From Pseudomonadota bacterium (GTDB lineage Bacteria > Chloroflexota > UBA6077 > JAJPHF01), in assembly GCA_021325365.1 (NCBI GenBank), contig JAJPHF010000180.1, forward strand, positions 1 through 11,014: a DNA stretch of 11,014 bases, read 5' to 3'. A model generated the notes under the pieces. It did not search any database. It saw nothing but the letters and a program-made list of their open reading frames with translations, and was not told the origin of the DNA. Each line of letters begins with the position of its first letter. The stretch's first letter is position 1. Shown here piece after piece: positions 5,143 through 11,014 of this stretch. A program made the translations under genes and the position numbers.

Positions 5143-5661
5143 ATGGCCGAAGGAATGGGCGAGAGCACGAGCGAGCGCGGCGAAAAGCTGGCGCAGCGCA
5201 ACCTGTTCGAGGAGCTTATCGCGCTGCGCGACAAGCAGCGCGAGCAGCGCCAAGGCGCCGTCTGGCTGATCAAAGGCAACACCCTGCCGCTCGAGGAGAA
5301 CCCACTCGGCAAGATGCGCTGGTACCTGCACCCGGCACTCGAGGACACCGCCATCCGGACGCTTATGTTCTTCGTGCAGGAGATCGCGCCGGGCGGGCGC
5401 AGCGGCCGGCTCCAGTTCCAGGGCGGCCAGGTGATCTACGTCTGGCAGGGCCGCGGCCACACGCTGCTCGACGGCGTGCGCCATCCCTGGGAGGCGGGCG
5501 ACGTGATCAACCTGCCGCTTCGCACCGAGGGCATCACCGTCCAGCACTTCAATGACGGCGACGAGCTAGTGAAGCTCGTATGCGCGGAGGCGAACCTCGT
5601 CCACGCGCTCGGCGTCGATCGCGGCGCGGGCTTCGAGATCCTGGAGAACGCCCGCGACTAA
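5143..5661 (+). CDS. Single-domain cupin with replaced metal-binding motif
   Basis: This 172-aa protein has a charged helical N-terminus (residues 10-38) and one cupin barrel (about 70-150). The first cupin motif reads SGRLQFQGGQVIYVWQGRG at 87-105. Leu90 and Phe92 stand where HxH is expected, and Gln96 where the family often has Glu or another residue. The second motif, GDVINLPLRTEG then VQHFN (119-137), keeps His135. The homologous cupin at the right end of the window has SGKHRHQGG at the same place, so the loss is specific to this copy. It therefore probably does not bind a metal in the usual way and may bind a small molecule or the UbiD proteins. The ATG follows GAGGAG by five bases. It is placed in the UbiD transcript by orientation and spacing. 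No cytoplasmic export signal is seen. Confidence 0.88.
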   Translation: MAEGMGESTSERGEKLAQRNLFEELIALRDKQREQRQGAVWLIKGNTLPLEENPLGKMRWYLHPALEDTAIRTLMFFVQEIAPGGRSGRLQFQGGQVIYVWQGRGHTLLDGVRHPWEAGDVINLPLRTEGITVQHFNDGDELVKLVCAEANLVHALGVDRGAGFEILENARD

Positions 5662-5770
5662 GCCACCGCGCAGGGGCGGCACGGCGCAGGGGGCGCGGCA
5701 CTCCCGCTTCCTGCGGCCCGCACAAAGCATGTCAACCAACGTCTGCCTGCCCGATTGCCCAGCTGCAGTC
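5662..5770. other. Convergent gap, no clear terminator
   Basis: This 109-bp gap lies between the ends of the rightward UbiD-cupin genes and the leftward SBP-cupin genes. It holds an imperfect direct repeat (GCGCAGGGGCGGCAC at 5668 and a GCGCAGGGGGCGCGGCAC variant at 5684) but no strong hairpin with a T-run on either strand. Termination may be Rho-dependent or rely on weak structure. Confidence 0.5.
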
Positions 5771-6838
5771 TTACTGGCTCGCGTACAGCTGATCGACGAA
5801 GCCGCTGGCGACGGCGCGGTCGACGAACCGCCGATCCACGAAGTCCTCCACCCGCGCGCCGGCCGCCCGCGGGTCGGTGGCGGCTTGCTCCTGTAGGAAG
5901 TCGCGGACCGGCTGCTCGGCGGGGAGCGGCACGCGGCGGAAGTGCTGGACCGCGTAGAAGTCGTAAGCCTCTGCCGCCTCCTCCGGGTCATCCAGCTTCA
6001 GGTACTGGGCGATGACCTGTTCGGTTTCCGCGCGGTGCGTCTTGGCGTAGGCGAAGCCCTCGATGATGGAGTCGGTAAAAGCCTGCGCGGTAGCGTCGTT
6101 CGCGCGCAGCCAGGCGGCCGAGGCCATACCGGTGTTGTTCAGCGTCTCCAGGCCGGTTGAGGCCAGGTCGAGCAGACTCTTGAAGCCCTGCCGCTTGAGC
6201 GGGGTGATCTGGGGCGGTGACGCCAGTCCGCCGGCGATTACGCCCGACTTCATGGCCGCGAAGCGTTCCGCGAGCGAACCCACTTGCAGGTAGGTCACGT
6301 CGTGGTCCGGGTCCAGCCCGAGGTAGCGCAGCGCCACGCGCGTGGCCACGTCGGACGAGGAGCCGAAGCGGCTGATCCCTAGGGTCTTTCCCCGCAGATC
6401 AGCCGGCCCGCTGATGTCCGATGTCACCATGAACTCGTAAGGGTAAAACGTCGTGACGCCCAGGAAGATCATGAGATCGCTGCCCGCGAGACGAGAGGAG
6501 ATGGCCGCGAAGCCGCCACCTAGCGCCACGTCGACATCGCCGCCGATCACCGCCGTAGTCGTCTGCGCCGAGGTGATGTAGCTGAGCTGCACGTCGAGGC
6601 CGTGCTTCGCGTAGATGCCGTATTCGTAGGCGACCCAGTTCGAGTACTGGGCGGGCGTCAGCTCACTGTACGCCACGCGCAGGCTAACGGGCTGGGAGGG
6701 TGTATCCGTGGGTGCTGCGGGCGCGGCGCTCACGGCCGGCCCCCGCTCGCTCACAGCCGCCGAGGGCGCCGGCGCCGAACCCGGATTCGCAGCACACGCC
6801 AGGATCAGACACGTCGCGGCGACGAGTAGCAGGCGCAT
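5771..6838 (-). CDS. NMT1/THI5-like ABC substrate-binding lipoprotein, third SBP
   Basis: This 355-aa protein has a short signal peptide ending in the lipobox ILAC, so Cys15 would be lipidated and anchor it outside the membrane. An Ala/Pro/Ser linker spans about 16-50. The rest is a type-2 periplasmic-binding fold of the NMT1/THI5/SsuA kind: RVAYSEL at 54, YGIYAKHGLDV at 73-83, and GKTLGISRFGSSSD at 150-163 beginning the second lobe. Relatives bind pyrimidine precursors, sulfonates, aromatic acids and similar small molecules. It begins two bases after the stop of the neighbouring SBP, and its SD AAGGAG (6844-6849) lies within the tail of that gene, so translation is coupled. It aligns without gaps to that neighbour over 305 residues, about 55% identical by my hand count. 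No permease or ATPase gene follows. The ligand is unknown. Confidence 0.92.
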   Translation of the reverse strand: MRLLLVAATCLILACAANPGSAPAPSAAVSERGPAVSAAPAAPTDTPSQPVSLRVAYSELTPAQYSNWVAYEYGIYAKHGLDVQLSYITSAQTTTAVIGGDVDVALGGGFAAISSRLAGSDLMIFLGVTTFYPYEFMVTSDISGPADLRGKTLGISRFGSSSDVATRVALRYLGLDPDHDVTYLQVGSLAERFAAMKSGVIAGGLASPPQITPLKRQGFKSLLDLASTGLETLNNTGMASAAWLRANDATAQAFTDSIIEGFAYAKTHRAETEQVIAQYLKLDDPEEAAEAYDFYAVQHFRRVPLPAEQPVRDFLQEQAATDPRAAGARVEDFVDRRFVDRAVASGFVDQLYASQ

Positions 6839-6840
6839 GG

Positions 6841-7968
6841 CTACTCCTTCCCGTATAGGCGCTCCACGAGCCCGCTGCTCAGCACGTGGTCCGTGAAGCG
6901 CAGGTCGAAGAACTCGGCCGCCTGGGCGCCCACGGCACGCGGGTCGGTCGCCTCCTGGCTGGCGAGATACTTGCGGCCCTCCTCCACGCTTGGCCGACCG
7001 ACGCGCGGCAGGATGTTGACGACATCGTGATCGTACGCGTAGGCGATGTCCTCCGGGTCCTCCAGCTTGACGTATTGCGCGATCAGGCGCTCAGTGAACT
7101 CGCGGTTGGTTTTTGCGTAGTGTACGCCCTCGACAAGCGCGTCGACGAGGTCTTGCACGTGCGACTCGTTGGTCTGGATCCAGCCGGCGCCGGCGTAGCC
7201 CATGTTGATCATGGACTCGTCGCCCATGCTCGCCAAGTCGAGCAGGCTCTTGAACCCCAGCTTCCGCAACCGCAGGTTGTCCGGCACCCCGGCCAGGCCG
7301 GCCGCGAGCGCGCCCGCCTGCATGGCGGCCACCCGCTCGGGCAGCGAGCCGATCTGGACGTACGTCACGTCCTGCTCTGGATCGAGCCCCAGGTGGCGCA
7401 GCGCCAGCCGTGTCGCCACGTCGGACGAGGAGCCAAAGCGGCTAATGCCGATCTTCTGGCCGCGCAGATCGGCCGGGCTCTGGACGCTGGGGATCGCCAT
7501 CAGCTCATAGGGGTACCAGGTGACCAGTCCATAGAAGATGGTGAGGTCGCTACCGGCGAGGCGCGAACTCATCGCTGCATAACCGCCCCCGAACGCCACG
7601 TCCATGTCGCCGCCGATCACCGCCGGCACGGTCTGGGCGCTCTGGACGTAGCTCATGTCCACGTCCAGGCCGTGCCGGGCGAAGAAGCCCGCATCCTGGG
7701 CTACCCACAGCGCCGACAAGGCGGCTGCGGGCTCGGCGTAGGCAAGTCGCACGCGGAAGGAGGCGGGCGTCTGGACGGCGGCCGACGCACCGGCCGCCAT
7801 CTGGCCCGATGGGTCGTTGGCTGCAGCGGCCCCACCAGCCGCTGGGCCGCTGCTGGCCGGGCCGCGAGCCGGTGCAGCGCAGGCCGCGCCGAGGAGGAGG
7901 GCGAGCAGCAGGCAAGCGCGCGCGGCTGGCGCGCTCGCCTGGTGGCATACAGGATGGGCGGACGACAT
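6841..7968 (-). CDS. NMT1/THI5-like ABC substrate-binding lipoprotein, second SBP
   Basis: This 375-aa protein is the tandem duplicate of the SBP that follows it. A hydrophobic core at 18-29 ends in LLGAAC, placing the lipidated residue at Cys30. A Gly/Ala/Pro-rich linker (31-70) precedes the binding fold: RVRLAYAEP, GFFARHGLDVDMSYVQSAQT at 95-114, and ISRFGSSSDVATRLALRHLG at 174-193. I start it at the ATG 7966-7968, preceded by GCGGAGG at about seven bases. A longer in-frame start at 8037 would overlap the bicupin gene and put 23 extra residues before the signal peptide. It lies 23 bp after the bicupin stop. Retention of both duplicates with unchanged spacing suggests they bind related but distinct ligands or serve one transporter elsewhere. 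Confidence 0.92.
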   Translation of the reverse strand: MSSAHPVCHQASAPAARACLLLALLLGAACAAPARGPASSGPAAGGAAAANDPSGQMAAGASAAVQTPASFRVRLAYAEPAAALSALWVAQDAGFFARHGLDVDMSYVQSAQTVPAVIGGDMDVAFGGGYAAMSSRLAGSDLTIFYGLVTWYPYELMAIPSVQSPADLRGQKIGISRFGSSSDVATRLALRHLGLDPEQDVTYVQIGSLPERVAAMQAGALAAGLAGVPDNLRLRKLGFKSLLDLASMGDESMINMGYAGAGWIQTNESHVQDLVDALVEGVHYAKTNREFTERLIAQYVKLEDPEDIAYAYDHDVVNILPRVGRPSVEEGRKYLASQEATDPRAVGAQAAEFFDLRFTDHVLSSGLVERLYGKE

Positions 7969-7991
7969 GGTGGGCCTCCGCGAGGGGCAGG

Positions 7992-9107
7992 CTACTCGGG
8001 TGCCGTACACCAGGCGACCATCGACTTCATGCGACACTGCGCGCCGTTGCGGGCTAGCTCGGCCTCAAAGAGGCGGTGGATCTCCGGGTCCTCGTCGGGA
8101 TACTCGATCTGCGCGCCGCCCTGCTTCCGGTCCACGTGGCTGTCGCCGGTCTCGCCGCGGATGGCGCCGCCCATGTCATAGCGGCGGCTGCCCCAGCGGA
8201 GCGCGAGGTAGCGGGCCGGCTCCGGGCCGCTGTTGAAATGCTGGTGGAACCACATGTTGGGAGGCACTACCAACGTGCCGGGCCGCCAGTCGCAGCGTCG
8301 CCGCTCCTGGCCTTCCGGCCAGAGCAGGGAGTAGCCCTTGCCACTGAGGATGATCACGTGGGCGCCCGGGCCGTGCTGGTGCCCCTTCTTGTAGGTGCCG
8401 ACGGGGAACTCCGAGATGTGCGCCGCCATCGTCTGGTGGGCTAACTCAAAGCTGATGTTGCGGCCGCCGGCGCCGCGCGCGGCCAGCGCCTGCAGCTCGA
8501 TGTTGTGGGTGTCCGGCACGAAGTTCGTCTCGAGCGTCGCGCGGCCGTTGTAGGCGCGCATGAACTTGCCCTGGCCGTCGAAGTAGTTCTCCTGGCCGGC
8601 GAAGCGATCGTCGAAGGTGAACGGCGTGTTGAACACGAAGTCGACGTTGTGGAAGAGATTCATCACCACAGGGGCGTTCGTGACGGCGAGGAAGCGCGCC
8701 GGCTGGTCGCCGCGGCCGTTGAAGTGGCGGTGCCAGGCGTTGAGGGGGATGGCGAACAGGCTGCCCTGGCGCCACTCGAAGGAGACCTTCTTGCGCTCGT
8801 CGTACCAGACCTGGGTCGAGCCGGCGCCGTCGAGGACGTAGATCATCTCCTCGTAGAGCTGGCGCTGTGGCGTGAGCGCCCCGCCGGGCGGGATCTCACA
8901 GACGTAGGCGTCATTGGTGCCACCCGTGCCGTCGAGGTTGATGAACGTGCCACGGCCCCCGCGGCGGGCCCACGGCGCTAGCTCGACGGCGTGCAAGTCC
9001 TCGACGGCAAACCCGCCGATCACCGGAATTCCCTCGCCGCGCTGGTATTCCTGATAGGTGTTGACCTTCTGCATCACCTCGGGGTTATCGGGTGCTGTTG
9101 CCGCCAT
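7992..9107 (-). CDS. Two-domain cupin (bicupin), possible ring-cleavage-type dioxygenase or binding protein
   Basis: This 371-aa cytoplasmic protein has two cupin barrels. In domain 1 (about 65-150) the first motif is PPGGALTPQRQLYEEMIYVLDGAG: Gln81 and Gln83 replace the HxH pair, Glu87 remains, and the second motif keeps WHRHFN (125-130). In domain 2 (about 225-310) the first motif is GTYKKGHQHGPGAHVIILSGKG: His243 and His245 are present, with His250 near the usual Glu position, and the second motif ends WFHQHFN (286-292). Only domain 2 looks able to hold a metal through a three- or four-histidine site, as in gentisate dioxygenase-like bicupins. The ATG (9105-9107) follows GGAGG by five bases. 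It sits between SBP genes in a same-strand run. Oxidation of the captured compound is plausible but not shown. Confidence 0.88.
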   Translation of the reverse strand: MAATAPDNPEVMQKVNTYQEYQRGEGIPVIGGFAVEDLHAVELAPWARRGGRGTFINLDGTGGTNDAYVCEIPPGGALTPQRQLYEEMIYVLDGAGSTQVWYDERKKVSFEWRQGSLFAIPLNAWHRHFNGRGDQPARFLAVTNAPVVMNLFHNVDFVFNTPFTFDDRFAGQENYFDGQGKFMRAYNGRATLETNFVPDTHNIELQALAARGAGGRNISFELAHQTMAAHISEFPVGTYKKGHQHGPGAHVIILSGKGYSLLWPEGQERRRCDWRPGTLVVPPNMWFHQHFNSGPEPARYLALRWGSRRYDMGGAIRGETGDSHVDRKQGGAQIEYPDEDPEIHRLFEAELARNGAQCRMKSMVAWCTAPE

Positions 9108-9232
9108 GTTGCCTCCTACACGCTATCACGGAATGTCACGAAGCCCGAGTGTCCACGCTCCGTCCTTGCGCCGCGCCCGCGGAGGTCGACTCGGAGCGCT
9201 CGGTACGCCGAGCACTTCGGGTCGTCGTGGCG
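9108..9232 (-). other. Intra-cluster spacer with a small hairpin
   Basis: This 125-bp gap lies between the first SBP and the bicupin. It holds a 6-bp hairpin (GCTCGG 9198-9203, loop TACG, CCGAGC 9208-9213) about 20 bases past the SBP stop, and the bicupin SD at its other end. No T-run follows the hairpin and no convincing promoter was found. The hairpin could still be a processing or partial termination point that sets different levels for the SBP and the genes after it. Confidence 0.4.
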
Positions 9233-10312
9233 CTAGCGTCTAGCCTGTACCTCGTCCAGCAGGGAGAAGTCCAAGACCTGCTCTGGACGAATGGGCTCGG
9301 GCAGCTCTAGCTCGCGCTGGTCCATCTCGAACTCGAACTTTAGGGTGTCGGCCGACGGGCGCCCGTCGGCGGTCCACCCCGGCCGCAGTCCGTCGTACAC
9401 CTCACCGACGTCGTCCGGGCTCAAGTCGAACTCCTGCTGCATGATCGGAAGCACGCGCTCGCGCTGAGTGTGAGTCAGCTCCGCCGCCTCGACGCTGGCG
9501 CGCAGCGCCTCGCCCAGGCGGGCGCGATCGCTCTGCAGGGCGCCGGTGTTGGCCGCGAGGCCGATGTAGAGAATGCCGAGCTTGCCCGCTACGCGGTCGA
9601 GGACGGGATAGCCCTCGCGCTTGAGCGGCAGCGCGTTCGAGTTGTCTAGCAGGGTTCCGCTGGCCTGGCCCGCCATGAGGGCGGCAGCGCGGGGGCCGCC
9701 GTCGCCGACGTTCAGCAGCTCGTAATCGCCGGGCGCCAGGCCGTCGGCGCGCAGCAGCTCCACGATCATGGCATTCACGTTGTTCGCAGGCCCGTAGGCG
9801 GCGATCGTCCTGCCGCGAAGCTGCTGCACGCTGGACAGGTCCTTGGCGCCCAGGAGCACCTGATCCGGCCCGGTGGACTCGACGTACACTAGGCGGATCG
9901 GCAGCCCGCGCAGCGCCGAGCGCGTCGCCGTCCCAATCGCGGCCATGAAGTCCAGCTCGTTGGCCTGGAGCGCCGCGCTGGCGACCGACGAACTCATGGA
10001 GATGAGGTCGGCGTCGAAGCCGTGCTGCTGGAAGATGCCCAGGTCCTTCGCCACGTACAGGAAGGTGAAGGCGGCACCCTTATTGGGCACCTGGATCTTG
10101 AGCGGGCGCAGGGCGACCGGCTGCGTTGGCGGCGCGGGGGCGGCAGCCGCCGTGGGCGCAGCCTGGCCCGTGGTCGAGGCGGCCGGGGCGCCGGCCGCGC
10201 TCGCCGCCGGCGCGGCGCTGCTGGGCGCGGCCGTCCGGCAGGCGCCGGCGGCGACAAGCGACCAACAGGCCATCGCGGCGAGCAGGCGGGCGGGTAGGTT
10301 GCGCCTGGGCAT
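9233..10312 (-). CDS. ABC substrate-binding lipoprotein of NMT1/THI5-like type, first SBP
   Basis: This 359-aa exported protein has a basic n-region (MPRRNLPAR), a hydrophobic core and VAAGAC, giving lipidation at Cys25. A long Ala/Pro/Thr linker runs from 26 to 66. The fold then shows LKIQVPNKGAAFTFLYVAKDLGIF at 71-94, QHGFDADLI, an alanine-rich helix ending NELDFMAAIG (118-127), and LRGRTIAAYG (165-174) beginning lobe 2. It is clearly of the same superfamily as the two SBPs further along but much more divergent; it lacks their ISRFGSSSD segment. The ATG (10310-10312) follows GAGGGGG by four to five bases and lies 9 bp after the stop of the small CxxC gene. A different ligand from the duplicated pair is likely. 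No membrane component of a transporter accompanies it. Confidence 0.9.
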   Translation of the reverse strand: MPRRNLPARLLAAMACWSLVAAGACRTAAPSSAAPAASAAGAPAASTTGQAAPTAAAAPAPPTQPVALRPLKIQVPNKGAAFTFLYVAKDLGIFQQHGFDADLISMSSSVASAALQANELDFMAAIGTATRSALRGLPIRLVYVESTGPDQVLLGAKDLSSVQQLRGRTIAAYGPANNVNAMIVELLRADGLAPGDYELLNVGDGGPRAAALMAGQASGTLLDNSNALPLKREGYPVLDRVAGKLGILYIGLAANTGALQSDRARLGEALRASVEAAELTHTQRERVLPIMQQEFDLSPDDVGEVYDGLRPGWTADGRPSADTLKFEFEMDQRELELPEPIRPEQVLDFSLLDEVQARR

Positions 10313-10321
10313 GCGGCCCCC

Positions 10322-10570
10322 TCACGCGGGTTGGTAGGCGCCTCCGCGACCGCAAGCGTAGCAGGCGTCGAGGAACAGGCGATATCCGAACGTCTTGCCC
10401 TGGTCGACGACGCCGGCGTTGCCGGGCGCCCGCGGGTGGACGAGCTGGAAAGTCGCCGCCGGGCGCGCGTAGTGCGCGTCCAGCAGCGCCACCGCCTCGG
10501 GCGTGCTCAGCTGCTCGCCGGGCTGGAAGCGGCAGTCCAAGCGAATCGCGGTCGGGTCGGTCACGTGCAT
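10322..10570 (-). CDS. Small protein with C-terminal CxxC, unknown function
   Basis: This product of 82 aa begins MHVTDPTAIRLDCRFQP and ends LFLDACYACGRGGAYQPA. Cys70 and Cys73 form a CxxC near the C-terminus, and Cys13 is the only other cysteine. There is no signal peptide or membrane segment. The ATG at 10568-10570 is supported by GCGAGGAGC about eight bases upstream; an upstream in-frame start at 10633 would read through a GC-rich hairpin and is unlikely. It is placed directly before an SBP gene, 9 bp apart. Some UbiD systems have a small third subunit with cysteine pairs, but I see no specific similarity to it here. It could bind a metal or act in redox chemistry. I do not recognise the family. 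The gene call rests on SD, spacing and codon-like composition. Confidence 0.7.
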   Translation of the reverse strand: MHVTDPTAIRLDCRFQPGEQLSTPEAVALLDAHYARPAATFQLVHPRAPGNAGVVDQGKTFGYRLFLDACYACGRGGAYQPA

Positions 10571-10582
10571 TGCAGGGCTCCT

Positions 10583-10650
10583 CGCTAGAGCGCTCGATCG
10601 GGGCTGCGGGCGCGCGGGCGGCCGCGCGCCCACGACGATTGACTCTAGCG
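10583..10650. promoter_or_regulatory. Nested inverted repeats upstream of the CxxC gene
   Basis: CGCTAGAG (10583-10590) is exactly complementary to CTCTAGCG (10643-10650). Within this pair, GGGCGCGCGG (10608-10617) is exactly complementary to CCGCGCGCCC (10622-10631) with a four-base loop. The two stems have nearly the same centre. The outer arm touches the SD of the CxxC gene (CTCCTC on the plus strand, 10578-10583). The cupin upstream ends at 10676, so the element fills the gap between two genes. No T-run follows, so attenuation, SD occlusion or a protein site are all possible. Confidence 0.6.
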
Positions 10651-10675
10651 GGCCGGGTTTGGAACGGGCGGGGGC

Positions 10676-11014
10676 CTACGCCTGGCCCGTGGGCATGGAC
10701 TCCTTCTGCTCGATGTAGCTGGCCACCTCGTCGTGCATCGGCTTGTAGATGAAGGCCAGCCACTTGCACGATTTGTCGGCATGGCGGTTGAAGTGCTGAT
10801 GCTCGCAACCTTCGGGCATGATGGGCAGCAGGATGAGGTCGCCGGCCTCCCAATCGATGCGCTCGCCGTTCACGACGGTGTAGCCCTCGCCCTCGACGAC
10901 GAAGATGGCCAGGCCGCCCTGGTGGCGGTGCTTGCCGGAGTGGCGGCGGATGTCGTGCAGGAAGACGCTCCAGTCCTTGAGCGCCGTGTCGTCCACCGAC
11001 TCGCGGCTGTTGTA
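10676..11014 (-). CDS. Cupin-domain protein, C-terminal part
   Basis: The visible 112 codons enter from the right edge, starting YNSRESVDDTALKDW, and end in TAG at 10676. A GTG at 10994-10996 is not the true start, since the frame and homology continue to the edge. The barrel has the canonical SGKHRHQGG, with the HxH pair intact, then LAIFVVEGEG, DWEAGDLILLP and CEHQHFN. It is the closest homologue in the window of the cupin at 5143-5661 and aligns with its EDTAIRTLMFFVQEIAPGGRSGR region. This copy can be expected to bind a divalent metal, whereas the other has lost that site. It is the first visible gene of the leftward cluster, so the cluster's promoter lies outside the window. Confidence 0.88.
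   Translation of the reverse strand, partial: YNSRESVDDTALKDWSVFLHDIRRHSGKHRHQGGLAIFVVEGEGYTVVNGERIDWEAGDLILLPIMPEGCEHQHFNRHADKSCKWLAFIYKPMHDEVASYIEQKESMPTGQA

Noticed and set aside
5662..5770. Bidirectional intrinsic terminator between the convergent operons
   Set aside because: No strong stem followed by a T-run on either strand.
7969..8037. Longer N-terminus for the second SBP
   Set aside because: It would place 23 residues ahead of the signal peptide and overlap the bicupin; the ATG at 7968 has GGAGG at proper distance.

Overview
The window looks like part of a high-GC bacterial chromosome. The lineage cannot be fixed without a search. Lipobox-bearing substrate-binding proteins, Shine-Dalgarno (SD) led genes and palindrome-rich spacers of the GTAGGGG type would suit a Chloroflexota-like organism. 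This is inference, not proof. I see no rRNA, tRNA, insertion sequence, phage gene or true CRISPR array.

Layout. (1) 1-335, minus strand: the N-terminal part of a luciferase-like flavin monooxygenase that runs off the left edge. (2) 336-983: no gene. It holds five degenerate palindromic units at an exact 69-bp period (398-742) and two strong hairpins (801-837, 889-913). (3) 984-1406, minus strand: a small secreted protein of unknown function. (4) 1407-2147: no gene. It is a palindrome-rich spacer with three hairpins, a long-range inverted repeat and a plausible promoter. (5) 2148-5661, plus strand: two tandem UbiD-family decarboxylases 10 bp apart, then a cupin set off by an 84-bp spacer carrying AGCTGATAGCTGA-type repeats. 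(6) 5771-11014, minus strand, convergent with (5). Read 5' to 3' on the minus strand, this is a cupin (partial, entering from the right edge), an 82-aa protein with a C-terminal CxxC, a substrate-binding lipoprotein, a two-domain cupin, and two tandemly duplicated substrate-binding lipoproteins.

How the genes may work together. The two facing gene sets share a theme. Two UbiD-like enzymes with complete active-site residues imply non-oxidative decarboxylation (or carboxylation) of an unsaturated or aromatic acid. Three exported SBPs of the NMT1/THI5-like type imply capture of a small organic compound. The cupins and the flavin monooxygenase imply further oxidation or binding of the same compound. 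No permease or ATPase, no UbiX prenyl-FMN synthase and no regulator lies in the window, so the system is incomplete here. The most unusual items are the exact 69-bp array of co-varying hairpins, the three SBPs without a transporter interleaved with cupins, the cupin beside the UbiD pair whose metal-binding histidines are replaced, and the nested inverted repeat next to the SD of the small CxxC protein.
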